Assembly (NCBI GenBank): GCA_002238605.1 | Contig: MPMR01000020.1 | Span: forward strand, 1-64,000 | DNA length: 64,000 nt | Reading direction: 5' to 3' | Source: BD2-11 clade cluster bacterium bin43 | GTDB lineage: Bacteria > Gemmatimonadota > Gemmatimonadetes > Longimicrobiales > Gaopeijiaceae | Shown: positions 42,930-51,043 of the stretch, piece after piece | Layout of the letters: each line of letters opens with the position of its first letter | Numbering within the stretch: the first letter of the stretch is position 1 | Program-made: the position numbers and the translations under genes | Notes under the pieces: model-generated | The model's database searches: none | Told to the model about the DNA's origin: nothing | Seen by the model: only the letters and a program-made list of their open reading frames with translations

Positions 42930-45900
42930 TGCCCGCCTCCCGGCCTCCGGTAGCGCACCGGCGGCGGGGGCTCGTCCTCGAAGGTGACCCTCTGCGTCTC
43001 GAGCAGGCGGAGGGCTTCATGCACGGCCGCTTCCAGCTGCGGGTCGCCGCCGGCGATCACGGGGGCGGGGTCGTTGCGCACCTCGATGTCGGGCGCGACC
43101 CCCTCGGCCTCCACGGCCCACTCCCCGTTGACGTCGAAGAAACCGCCCCGGGGGGCCACGAAGCCGCCCCCGTCGATGAGGGGAGGGGTGTCCCAGGTTC
43201 CCACAAGACCGCCCCACGTCTTGGTGCCCACCAGCGGGCCGACGCCCTTGAAACGGAACAGGTAGGGCAGCAGGTCGCCGCCCGACCCCGCGCGCTCGTT
43301 GATCACCATGACCTTGGGGCCGAACAGCCCGGCCATCGGCTGGGTCCACGGCTTGCGGTCGCCCGCGCGCGAGTTGAAGTAGCCGGTGAGTTCGCGGTCG
43401 AGCATGTCCACGATGTAGTCGGCCGCCGAGCCGCCGCCGTTGTTCCGCTCGTCGATGACCGCTCCCTCGCGATCCTGCTGGGCGTAGTACATGCGGTTGA
43501 AGTACTGGTATCCGCCCTGCCCCGTGTTGGGGAGCCACACGTATGCGAGCCGGCCGCCGCTCACCTCGTCCACGCGGGCCTGGTTTTCCGCCACCCACGC
43601 CCACCGGCGCAGAATGCCCTCGTTCGCGATGGGCTCCACGATGATCTCGCGGGTCTCATCCATGGAAGGCGAGGGTCCCACCGTCAGGGTGATGGTGCGT
43701 CCCACGGTGCCCTCCAGCAGCTCGTAGGGGTTGGTGGGCGCCAGCAGCTCGGCCCCGTCCACCGCCAGCAGGTAGTCGCCCTCGGACACGTCCATCCCGG
43801 GAATGGAGAGCGGACCGGCGGTCCCCGGCGTCCAGTCCCCACCGTCGTAGATGCGGGTGATGCGGTAATAGCCGCCGTCCTCCTCCAGGTCCGCGCCCAG
43901 CAGGCCGGTGCGAGGATTGTCGAGCTCGGGATAGTCGCCCCCGCGCACATACGAGTGCCCGACCGCGATCTCGCCCGAGAGCATGTCCAGGAGCTGGTTG
44001 AAGTCCGACCGGTGGCGCACGTCCGGGAGCCAGGCCGAGTACCAGTCCCAGACATCGTCCCACGGCGCCCCGTGCTGGTTGTCGACGTAGAGGAAGTCGC
44101 GCATGAAGCGCCAGCCGTCGCGCAGCATCTGCGCGTACTCGGCCGTCGGCTCGACGCGCACCCGCATCCCGTCGAGGTCGAGGCGGCCGTCGTTTCCGCC
44201 GGGCGCGCCCGCGGTGCCCACCACCCGCCAGTTGCCGCCGGTCCGGAAGAGCAGGTGCTCGCGGTCGTGGGACACGGTGACCGCGGTCGCCTGCTCGACG
44301 AAGTCCTCGGCCTCCCGGTCTTCGACGGAGTACTTGAGCAGCTCCCCGCCCCCGAAGCCCCCGCCTGCCATCACGAACACCGTCCCCTCGGGTCCGGGCG
44401 CGAGTCCCGCGTAGTCTTCCAGAGGAAGGCCGGGCGCGTCGATGATACGGCGGGCGATGCCATCGAAATCGATCGAGACGGCGGTGGGCGCGTCCTGGTC
44501 GGAACGGGACGCACCGCCCCCGGCACCACTTCCGTCCCCGCCCGAGCCCCGGCCGCCGGACGCGGCGCCACCCTCTTCGCCTTCTTCCTCATCCTCCCCC
44601 TCCTCGTCGCTCCGCGGCAGGAACGGCGAGGGCTCGTCCTCATCCAGCAGCGCCAGGTACAGGGCGCGCGTCACCGGCCGGTCGTAGGAGGTCATGTCGA
44701 GCCAGCCGGTGTTCAGGCCGTAGTCGGTGGAGGCGAGGAAGTAGAGGTACTTCCCGGATTCATCCCACACCGGGGTGATCGCGTCGGACATGCCGTCGGT
44801 GAGCTGGTGCGTCTCGCCCGAGTCCGTGTCGTGCACGAAGATGGCGCGCAACTGGTTGTCGAGCCGGCGCGCGTAGGCGAGCCAGCGCGAATCGGGCGAC
44901 CACACGGGGTTCATGGTGCGCTGCGGATGGGCGAAGCGGTCGGTGTCCACGTGCTCCACCTCGCCCGACTCCACATCCAGCACCAGCACGCGGTAGTGCG
45001 TGTCGGTGAAGGCCAGCTTGCTGCCGTCCGGCGACCATTCGGGCCTGAAGTAGAACGACGGCTCCGTGATTTCGATGCGGCGCGGATTGGCCCCGTCCTG
45101 CTCGGCGATCACGAGCCCGTATTCGTCGGCCGCGTCGTTGAACCAGGCAATGCGCGACCCGTCGGGGGACCAGGCCGGGTGCCGGTCGGCCACCCCCGGC
45201 GTGCGGGTGAGGTTGCGCCACGAGCCCTCCTCCGCCGGCACGCTGAAGATCTCGCCGCGCCACTCGAAGAGCGCCCGCTTGCCGGTCGGGGAGAGCCGGG
45301 CGTCGCGCATCTGCTGGGGCGGCACCTGCTCCCAGCGCGCCCGCGACCAGTTCATGTCGCCGGTCACGTGGATCTCGAGCGCGCGCGTGCGCCCGGACGC
45401 CGGATCCAATTCATGCAGGTAGCCCGCCTGCTCGTAGACCACGACGCCGTCCCCGGCCCCGAGCGACTTCACGTCGAAGTCCGCGTGCCGCGTCAGCTGC
45501 CGCTCCGCCCCCGTGCGCGGATCGAACGACCACACGTTGCTGGCCCAGTCCCGTTCGGACATGTAGTAGACAATGCCGCCCATCCACACCGGGTCCATGT
45601 GTCGCTCGCCTTCCCAGGAGGGCGTGGTTCGCTCCCAGTCGGCGGTCGCCACGATGCCGATCGGCTGCGCCTGCCCGCCCCGGTAGTTGCGCCACTCCGG
45701 GTCCCAGTAGCCGATCTCCTGGTAGGCGATGTACGCCCCGTCCGCCGACATCCCGCCCAGGTACGCCTGCGGCAGCGCGAGCGGCTCCGGCAGCCCGCCC
45801 GCCGGCGGCACCGTGTAGAACTTCCACAGCCGGGTGGGCACCGCGTCCCGGCCCGACTGGAAGATGATCTCACCGGCAGGCGTCCACCCCTGCACCACGT

Positions 45901-46264
45901 CTGCCGCCGGATGCCAGGTGAGCCGCCGCGGCTGTCCGCCCGTGGCCGGCATCAGGTAGACGTCGGTGTTGCCCCCGTACTGTCCCGAAAACGCGATCCA
46001 CTGCCCGTCCGCGCTGAAGGCCGGGTCGGTCTCCGCGCCCTCGGAGCTGGTGAGCCGCATGGCGTCGCCCCCGTCGCGGCCCGTGAGCCACAGGTCGTTG
46101 GCGTGCACGAAGACGATGTGCGTCGCGCTCACATCGGGCTGGTGCAGGAAGCGGGTGCCCTGGGCCTGGGCAGAGCCGGGGATGCCGGCGGCGGCGATGG
46201 TGGCCGACCCCACCAGCGCGAGGACGAGGACGAGACGGGACCGGGAATGCACAGGACGCGACAT
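42926..46264 (-). CDS. Tricorn-type S41 serine peptidase, exported
   Basis: 1112 residues from ATG 46264 (GGAG nine bases upstream); reading is open farther upstream but non-coding. Signal peptide ends AGIPGSAQAQG. The first 550 residues are two propellers built from PD40 units (TSSEGAETDPAFSADGQW, WSPDGSRIAWF). An acidic/Gly linker follows (EEGEDEEEGEEGG). Then come the tricorn C1 and PDZ-like region (GDYLLAVDGAELLAP) and the peptidase domain with the nucleophile Ser994 in NERAGSGGD. The enzyme degrades oligopeptides. Divergent from soxC. Confidence 0.94.
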   Translation of the reverse strand: MSRPVHSRSRLVLVLALVGSATIAAAGIPGSAQAQGTRFLHQPDVSATHIVFVHANDLWLTGRDGGDAMRLTSSEGAETDPAFSADGQWIAFSGQYGGNTDVYLMPATGGQPRRLTWHPAADVVQGWTPAGEIIFQSGRDAVPTRLWKFYTVPPAGGLPEPLALPQAYLGGMSADGAYIAYQEIGYWDPEWRNYRGGQAQPIGIVATADWERTTPSWEGERHMDPVWMGGIVYYMSERDWASNVWSFDPRTGAERQLTRHADFDVKSLGAGDGVVVYEQAGYLHELDPASGRTRALEIHVTGDMNWSRARWEQVPPQQMRDARLSPTGKRALFEWRGEIFSVPAEEGSWRNLTRTPGVADRHPAWSPDGSRIAWFNDAADEYGLVIAEQDGANPRRIEITEPSFYFRPEWSPDGSKLAFTDTHYRVLVLDVESGEVEHVDTDRFAHPQRTMNPVWSPDSRWLAYARRLDNQLRAIFVHDTDSGETHQLTDGMSDAITPVWDESGKYLYFLASTDYGLNTGWLDMTSYDRPVTRALYLALLDEDEPSPFLPRSDEEGEDEEEGEEGGAASGGRGSGGDGSGAGGGASRSDQDAPTAVSIDFDGIARRIIDAPGLPLEDYAGLAPGPEGTVFVMAGGGFGGGELLKYSVEDREAEDFVEQATAVTVSHDREHLLFRTGGNWRVVGTAGAPGGNDGRLDLDGMRVRVEPTAEYAQMLRDGWRFMRDFLYVDNQHGAPWDDVWDWYSAWLPDVRHRSDFNQLLDMLSGEIAVGHSYVRGGDYPELDNPRTGLLGADLEEDGGYYRITRIYDGGDWTPGTAGPLSIPGMDVSEGDYLLAVDGAELLAPTNPYELLEGTVGRTITLTVGPSPSMDETREIIVEPIANEGILRRWAWVAENQARVDEVSGGRLAYVWLPNTGQGGYQYFNRMYYAQQDREGAVIDERNNGGGSAADYIVDMLDRELTGYFNSRAGDRKPWTQPMAGLFGPKVMVINERAGSGGDLLPYLFRFKGVGPLVGTKTWGGLVGTWDTPPLIDGGGFVAPRGGFFDVNGEWAVEAEGVAPDIEVRNDPAPVIAGGDPQLEAAVHEALRLLETQRVTFEDEPPPPVRYRRPGGGQ

Positions 46265-46447
46265 CGGCTTGGACTCCGTGGGCGGGGCACGTGAAGGCGA
46301 TGATTGGGAAGCTGACGCTTGGGGGCGAAGGCGCAAGGAGGAGTGCGGCCGAGTGGCGGCAGGTTCGCGCTTGCTCGCACGGCATTTGCGCCATAGGCTG
46401 GCTACGAGGTTCTGTCGCTTCGCATCCACCTTCGAAGGAAACCCGAG

Positions 46448-47713
46448 ATGGCATCGAACAGCCGCTCCCGCATCTCTCGCCGCACCTGGATCGCCGCTAC
46501 TTCCGGGGCCGTGGCCGCGGGCCTGATCAAGACCCAGGCCGACGCCGTCAAGCTGGTGGCGCAGGAGGCCCCGACACCGCCCGACGACCCCACCAGGGTC
46601 CCGGGCCGCTTCACCTCCGAGGTGGGCGTGCGCGCGCCCGAGGAACGCCCGCGGCGGCTCACCCGCTCGCAGACGCTCTCCAGTTCCTCGCGCACCCCGC
46701 TGCAGGAGCTGCAGGGCACCATCACGCCCGCGGACCTGCACTTCGAGCGCCATCACGCCGGCATCCCCGACATCCGCGCGGGCCGCCACGAGCTGCTGGT
46801 GCACGGCATGGTCGAGCGCCCGATGGTCTTCTCAATGGCCGACCTGAAACGCTACCCGTCGGTGGCGCGCACCTACTTCCTCGAGTGCTCCGGAAACGGG
46901 GGCGGGGCCTACAATCGCGAGCGCATGCCGGTCGAGATCAGCCCCCAGGCCCTCGACGGGCTCCTCAGCACCAGCGAGTGGGTGGGCGTCCCGGTCAGGA
47001 CCATCCTGAACGAGGTGGGCGCCGACCCGGCCGCGACCTGGATCCTGGCGGAAGGCGCCGATGCCGCGGTCATGTCGCGCAGCGTACCGATGGAAAAGAT
47101 CATGGACGACGCGCTCCTCGCCTACGGGCAGAACGGCGAGGCCATCCGTCCCGAGCAGGGCTACCCGCTGCGCCTGCTCTTGCCCGGCTGGGAGGGCAAC
47201 GCCAGCGTCAAGTGGCTGCGGCGCATCGAGGTAACCGACCGCCCGACGATGACCCGCGACGAGACCTCGCGCTACACCGATCCGCTCAAGGGCGGCCTGT
47301 CGCGCCAGTTCAGCTTCTTCATGGACGCCAAGTCCACCATCACCTTCCCCGCGTACCCGTATACGCTCCCGGAGCCGGGATGGTGGGAGGTCCAGGGGCT
47401 CGCGTGGACGGGACGCGGGCGTATTACACGCGTCGACATCAGCACCGATGGCGGCGAAAGCTGGACCGAAGCCGAGCTGCAGCAGCCCATCCTGCCCAAG
47501 TCGACGGTCCGCTTCCGGCATCTCTGGAACTGGGACGGCAGCGAAAGCCTGCTGATCAGCCGCGCGGTCGACGAGACGGGCTACGTGCAGCCGACGGTGC
47601 AGCAGCTCTGGGAGGCGCGCGGCGAGCGCACCGCGTACCACAACAACCAGCAGAGGGTGTGGAAGGTCGGGGCGAACGGCGCCGTCACCTTCGGCCTGGG
47701 AGACCTGGTATGA
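46448..47713 (+). CDS. soxC: SoxC-like sulfite dehydrogenase, molybdenum subunit, Tat-exported
   Basis: 421 residues, AAGGA before the ATG. N-terminal Tat signal SRISRRTWIAATSGAVAAG. The sulfite-oxidase fold follows, with the Mo-coordinating Cys in FLECSGNGGG, the molybdopterin-binding GWEGNASVKWLRRIEV, and the C-terminal dimerisation domain (RITRVDISTDGGESWTEA). It oxidises sulfite-level sulfur in the periplasm. The ATGA overlap with a cytochrome c gene matches the SoxCD pair. No soxAXYZB lies in the window, so a complete Sox pathway cannot be claimed; the pair could act as a stand-alone sulfite dehydrogenase. Confidence 0.9.
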   Translation: MASNSRSRISRRTWIAATSGAVAAGLIKTQADAVKLVAQEAPTPPDDPTRVPGRFTSEVGVRAPEERPRRLTRSQTLSSSSRTPLQELQGTITPADLHFERHHAGIPDIRAGRHELLVHGMVERPMVFSMADLKRYPSVARTYFLECSGNGGGAYNRERMPVEISPQALDGLLSTSEWVGVPVRTILNEVGADPAATWILAEGADAAVMSRSVPMEKIMDDALLAYGQNGEAIRPEQGYPLRLLLPGWEGNASVKWLRRIEVTDRPTMTRDETSRYTDPLKGGLSRQFSFFMDAKSTITFPAYPYTLPEPGWWEVQGLAWTGRGRITRVDISTDGGESWTEAELQQPILPKSTVRFRHLWNWDGSESLLISRAVDETGYVQPTVQQLWEARGERTAYHNNQQRVWKVGANGAVTFGLGDLV

Positions 47714-48291
47714 GGCGCACCGCGCTGGCCGTCATCGCGCTCGCGCTCGCTTGCTCGCCCTCGGGTTCCGATGGCGGAGGCGCGTCGGGCGCAAGCTCCG
47801 CGGACGGCGCCGAGCCCCCGGAGCGCTTCGGCTTCGGGAGTGCCGCGTCCGTCGAGCGCGTCGCCATGTGGGACATCGACGTGAAGCCCGACGGGGAGGG
47901 GCTGCCACCCGGCAGCGGCACCGTCGCCGAGGGCGAACAGGTCTATCTCATGCAATGCATCGCCTGCCACGGTCCCACCGGCACCGAGGGGCCCAACGAT
48001 GTCCTGGTGACCCGCGAGCCCTGGGAGGAGTGGCCGGCCGGCCGCACCGTCGGCGGCTACTGGCCCTACGCCACGACGCTCTACGACTACATCGTGAAGG
48101 CGATGCCGCAGCTGACCCCGGGCACCATGACGGCCGACGAGACCTACGCCGTGATCGCGTACATCCTCTACCTGAACGACCTCGTGCCCGAGGACGCGGT
48201 GATGAACGCCGAGACCCTGCCGGGCATCGAGATGCCGTACCGGGACCGCTTCGTGCCCGATGACCGGACGGGGGGCAGCGTTATCAGGTAG
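47710..48291 (+). CDS. Cytochrome c lipoprotein, SoxD-like electron acceptor
   Basis: 193 residues starting ATG 47710, overlapping the soxC stop. Signal with lipobox LALAC-SPSG, a Gly/Ser linker, then one class I cytochrome c domain: haem attachment CIACHG, and candidate Met ligands in KAMPQLTPGTM. The phrase PPGSGTVAEGEQVYLMQCIACHGPTG is typical of SoxD-like cytochromes. It takes electrons from the Mo subunit and could pass them on to the ba3 oxidase 8 kb away (inference). Confidence 0.9.
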   Translation: MRRTALAVIALALACSPSGSDGGGASGASSADGAEPPERFGFGSAASVERVAMWDIDVKPDGEGLPPGSGTVAEGEQVYLMQCIACHGPTGTEGPNDVLVTREPWEEWPAGRTVGGYWPYATTLYDYIVKAMPQLTPGTMTADETYAVIAYILYLNDLVPEDAVMNAETLPGIEMPYRDRFVPDDRTGGSVIR

Positions 48292-48330
48292 CCGGAGCGC
48301 TCGCCGGGCAGCGGATCGCAGGAGGCGCCG

Positions 48331-48591
48331 TCACGCGCCCGCCGCCGGCACCAGCAGCTTGTCGCGCAACTGGCGGACGTCCTCGCGGATGTCCTGAATG
48401 TCGATCCTGAGTGCGTCGATGTCGTGGCGGACGTCCTCCCGCAGGACGTTCATCTCGCCGCGCATCTCTTCGCGCAAATCTTCGCGCAATTCGCTCATCT
48501 CGGTGCGCATGGTGACGAAGAGAGTGACCTGGAGGCCTGTCAGCGTTACGCCGACGGCAAGAATGGCGATCAGTTCCTGGCTCAGCTTCAT
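48331..48591 (-). CDS. Membrane-anchored coiled-coil microprotein, copy 1
   Basis: 86 residues. N-terminal helix QELIAILAVGVTLTGLQV anchors it; the remainder is a charged heptad coiled coil (MRTEMSELREDLREEMRGEM) ending in the shared DIDALRIDIQDIREDVRQLR and LLVPAAGA. Good AGGAG ribosome site. Family unknown. First of four tandem paralogues reading in the same direction; ends and N-termini are almost identical, the middle differs by heptad units. Confidence 0.78.
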   Translation of the reverse strand: MKLSQELIAILAVGVTLTGLQVTLFVTMRTEMSELREDLREEMRGEMNVLREDVRHDIDALRIDIQDIREDVRQLRDKLLVPAAGA

Positions 48592-48709
48592 GCGTTCTCC
48601 TCTTTCGAGTCACGGATGGAGTCACGCAGGTGCTCAAAACCTTGATCGCCGATCGGGAGAGCCAGCCCGATTCAATGCCTGGTGCGCGGCACCTCGTATT
48701 CAATACTAA

Positions 48710-48979
48710 TCACGCGCCCGCCGCCGGGACCAGCAGTTTGTCGCGCAGCTGGCGGACGTCCTCCCGGATGTCCTGAATGTCGATCCGGAGCGCGTCGATG
48801 TCGTGGCGGATGTCCTCCCGCAGGACGTTCATCTCGCCACGCACCACGCCGATCTCGCCACGCAAGCGCGTTTCCATCCTCCCCATCTCGCTGCGCATGC
48901 TGACGAACAGAGTGACTTGGAGGCCCACCAGCGTTACGCCGACGGCAAGAATGGCGATCAATTCCTGGCTCAGCTTCAT
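48710..48979 (-). CDS. Membrane-anchored coiled-coil microprotein, copy 2
   Basis: 89 residues, same anchor and C-terminus as copy 1. The middle is the most diverged of the four (SEMGRMETRLRGEIGVVRGEM), so this copy is probably the oldest. Preceded by the same ribosome site and spacer hairpin. Unknown function. Confidence 0.78.
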   Translation of the reverse strand: MKLSQELIAILAVGVTLVGLQVTLFVSMRSEMGRMETRLRGEIGVVRGEMNVLREDIRHDIDALRIDIQDIREDVRQLRDKLLVPAAGA

Positions 48980-49097
48980 GCGTTCTCCTCTTTCGAGTCA
49001 CGGATGGAGTCACGCAGGTGCTCAGAACCTTGATCGCCGATCGGGAGAGCCAGCCCGATTCAATGCCTTGTGCGCGGCACCTCGTATTCAATAATAA

Positions 49098-49400
49098 TCA
49101 CGCGCCCGCCGCCGGGACCAGCAGTTTGTCGCGCAGCTGGCGGACGTCCTCCCGGATGTCCTGAATGTCGATCCGGACCGCGTCGATGTCGTGGCGGACG
49201 TCTTCCCGCAGGACGTTCATCTCGCCGCGCATCTCTTCGCGCAATTCGCTCATCTCGGTGCGCATCTCGCTGCGCAGTTCACTCATCTCGCTGCGTAGTT
49301 CACTCATTTCGCCGCGCATGGTGACGAACAGGGTGACCTGGAGGCCTGTCAGCGTTACGCCGACGGCGAGAATGGCGATCAGTTCCTGGCTCAGCTTCAT
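49098..49400 (-). CDS. Membrane-anchored coiled-coil microprotein, copy 3
   Basis: 100 residues, the longest copy. It has one extra SEMSELR heptad relative to copy 4 (GEMSELRSEMSELRSEMRTEM). Anchor and tail as in the other copies. The 21-bp difference keeps the coiled-coil register. Confidence 0.8.
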   Translation of the reverse strand: MKLSQELIAILAVGVTLTGLQVTLFVTMRGEMSELRSEMSELRSEMRTEMSELREEMRGEMNVLREDVRHDIDAVRIDIQDIREDVRQLRDKLLVPAAGA

Positions 49401-49638
49401 GCGTTCTCCTCTTTCGAGTCACGGATGGAGTCACGCAGGTGCTCAGAACCTTGATCGCCGATCGGGAGAGCCAGCCCGATTCAATGCCTTGTGCGCGGCA
49501 CCTCGCTTTCAATAGTGGCACCGGGGCGCGGGCGGCGCCATGGGAGAATGGGATGATGGGGGCCGGCGCAGCACCTCGCTTCTGCCCAGGAAAAAGCAGC
49601 CCCTGGACTTGAGGTCGAGCGTCAGGCAGCGATCATAA

Positions 49639-49920
49639 TCACGCGCCCGCCGCCGGGACCAGCAGTTTGTCGCGCAACTGGCGGACGTCCTCGCGGATGT
49701 CCTGAATGTCGATCCGGAGCGCGTCGATGTCGTGGCGGACGTCCTCCCGCAGGACGTTCATCTCGCCGCGCATCTCTTCGCGCAATTCGCTCATCTCGGT
49801 GCGCATCTCGCTGCGTAGTTCACTCATTTCGCCGCGCATGGTGACGAACAGGGTGACCTGGAGGCCTGTCAACGTTACGCCGACGGCGAGAATGGCGATC
49901 AGTTCCTGGCTCAGCTTCAT
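49639..49920 (-). CDS. Membrane-anchored coiled-coil microprotein, copy 4
   Basis: 93 residues. Differs from copy 3 by loss of one heptad and little else. The upstream site reads GGGGAG instead of AGGAG. It follows the stop of the large repeat protein (50093) by about 170 bp, so the array may be transcribed from that operon or from a promoter inside the spacer. Confidence 0.8.
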   Translation of the reverse strand: MKLSQELIAILAVGVTLTGLQVTLFVTMRGEMSELRSEMRTEMSELREEMRGEMNVLREDVRHDIDALRIDIQDIREDVRQLRDKLLVPAAGA

Positions 49921-50092
49921 GCGTTCTCCCCTTTCGAGTCACGGATGGAGTCACGCAGGTGCTCTAAAACCTTGATCGCCGATCGGGAGAGCCAGCCCGA
50001 TTCAATGCCTTGTGCGCGGCACCTCGTATTCAATAGTGGCACCGGGGCGCGGGCGGCGCCATGGGAGAATGGGATGATGGGGGGCAGGGTGC

Positions 50093-51043
50093 TCAGGGCG
50101 AGATGAGGGCGGAATAGCCCGTCGGATCTTTGACGGCATAGTCGTCGCCCGATATCTGCAACAGTCGTACGCGGTATTGGGCGCGGAAGGAGCGGTGGGG
50201 CACCCAGAACTCGAGAACGGGACCCGCGGAGAGGAGCCCGGCGATGATGACCTGGGTGGGAGCGGTGGCGCGGGAGCGGTACAGTTCGTAATCCGCGGCG
50301 CGCAGCGAGTCGATGGTCGGGCCTTCGATTCCCGGGATGTCGATGGGCCCTTCGATGCTGAGATGGGCGCCGATGTCGCGGGCGCCGGGAGGCAGGGTCA
50401 GTGCGACTTTGAGATAGCCGGGGTCGAGTTCCACTGAGTAGTCCTGCGCGGCGACAAAGCCGCCGACGTCGACCTCGATGCGGACCTGTCCCGGCCCGGC
50501 GGTGCGCACCCATCCGTCGGGGTCGATGGTGGCGATGGCCGGGTCGCTGGTGGTCCAGGCGATGCGGGCCGGGGCGACGCGATGTCCGTTCGGGTCGTTG
50601 GCGACCGGGAGGGTCACCTGTACCGAGTCGCCGAAGAGGAGGCGGGGGCCGCCCCAGTCGACCTCGACCACCGCGCCGCGCTGCGCGACGACGACGGAGG
50701 CGGCCGCGGTGGCGTTCCCGCTCGTGGCGGCGACCTGGGCGCGGCCGTTGCCGACCGAGACGGCCGTGCCGGTCGGGTCCACCGTTACGACCGACGGGTC
50801 GCTGGTCGACCAGGTGACGGGCGCGGCCGGCATGACCTGTCCGTTCTGGTCGTGGATAGTCGCCTGGAAACCGACCCGTTCCCGCAGCGCGACCAGGTTC
50901 ACGGCGGCGGGGACCACCACAGCGCTGGTCGCGACGGGCGGCTCCACCACGTCGTCCGCGCCACACCCCAGGGCGAGGGCGGCAGCGAGCAGGAGCGTAA
51001 GACGGTATTGGGTTCGATATTGCAAATATAAGCGTGCTGTCAC
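50093..51043 (-). CDS. Alternative reading: independent lipoprotein with Ig-like domains
   Basis: If GTG 51043 or a nearby codon is used, a product of about 316 residues results. It has a lipobox (LALGC), DDVVEPP linker, two Ig-like units (VTWSTSDPSVVTVDPTG, ARIAWTTSDPAIATIDPDG) and a unique C-terminal domain (YSVELDPGYLKVALTLPPG). The preceding DNA from about 51020 to 51090 is much richer in A and T than its surroundings. No strong ribosome site was found, so this is the less certain of the two readings of this frame. Confidence 0.5.
   Translation of the reverse strand: MTARLYLQYRTQYRLTLLLAAALALGCGADDVVEPPVATSAVVVPAAVNLVALRERVGFQATIHDQNGQVMPAAPVTWSTSDPSVVTVDPTGTAVSVGNGRAQVAATSGNATAAASVVVAQRGAVVEVDWGGPRLLFGDSVQVTLPVANDPNGHRVAPARIAWTTSDPAIATIDPDGWVRTAGPGQVRIEVDVGGFVAAQDYSVELDPGYLKVALTLPPGARDIGAHLSIEGPIDIPGIEGPTIDSLRAADYELYRSRATAPTQVIIAGLLSAGPVLEFWVPHRSFRAQYRVRLLQISGDDYAVKDPTGYSALISP

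Larger units (their letters stand above)
48331..50084 (-). repeat. Tandem array of four coiled-coil gene cassettes with conserved spacers
   Basis: Start codons lie at 48591, 48979, 49400 and 49920. The spacers share a block of about 110 bp, including ATCGGG-N8-CCCGAT (48652-48671 in copy 1), which can form a hairpin. The last two units are longest: a block beginning aatagtggcaccggggcgcg at 49511 recurs at 50032, 521 bp away, and extends to the gene upstream of the array. Confidence 0.88.

Noticed and set aside
43019-46294. 1091-codon plus-strand frame rich in His/Arg/Val
   Set aside because: Antisense shadow of the tricorn-type peptidase, which has full domain structure. Long antisense frames are expected at this GC content.
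48331-50084. CRISPR-like array
   Set aside because: The repeat units are hundreds of bp and contain genes with ribosome sites; there are no short repeats with unique spacers of equal size and no cas genes.
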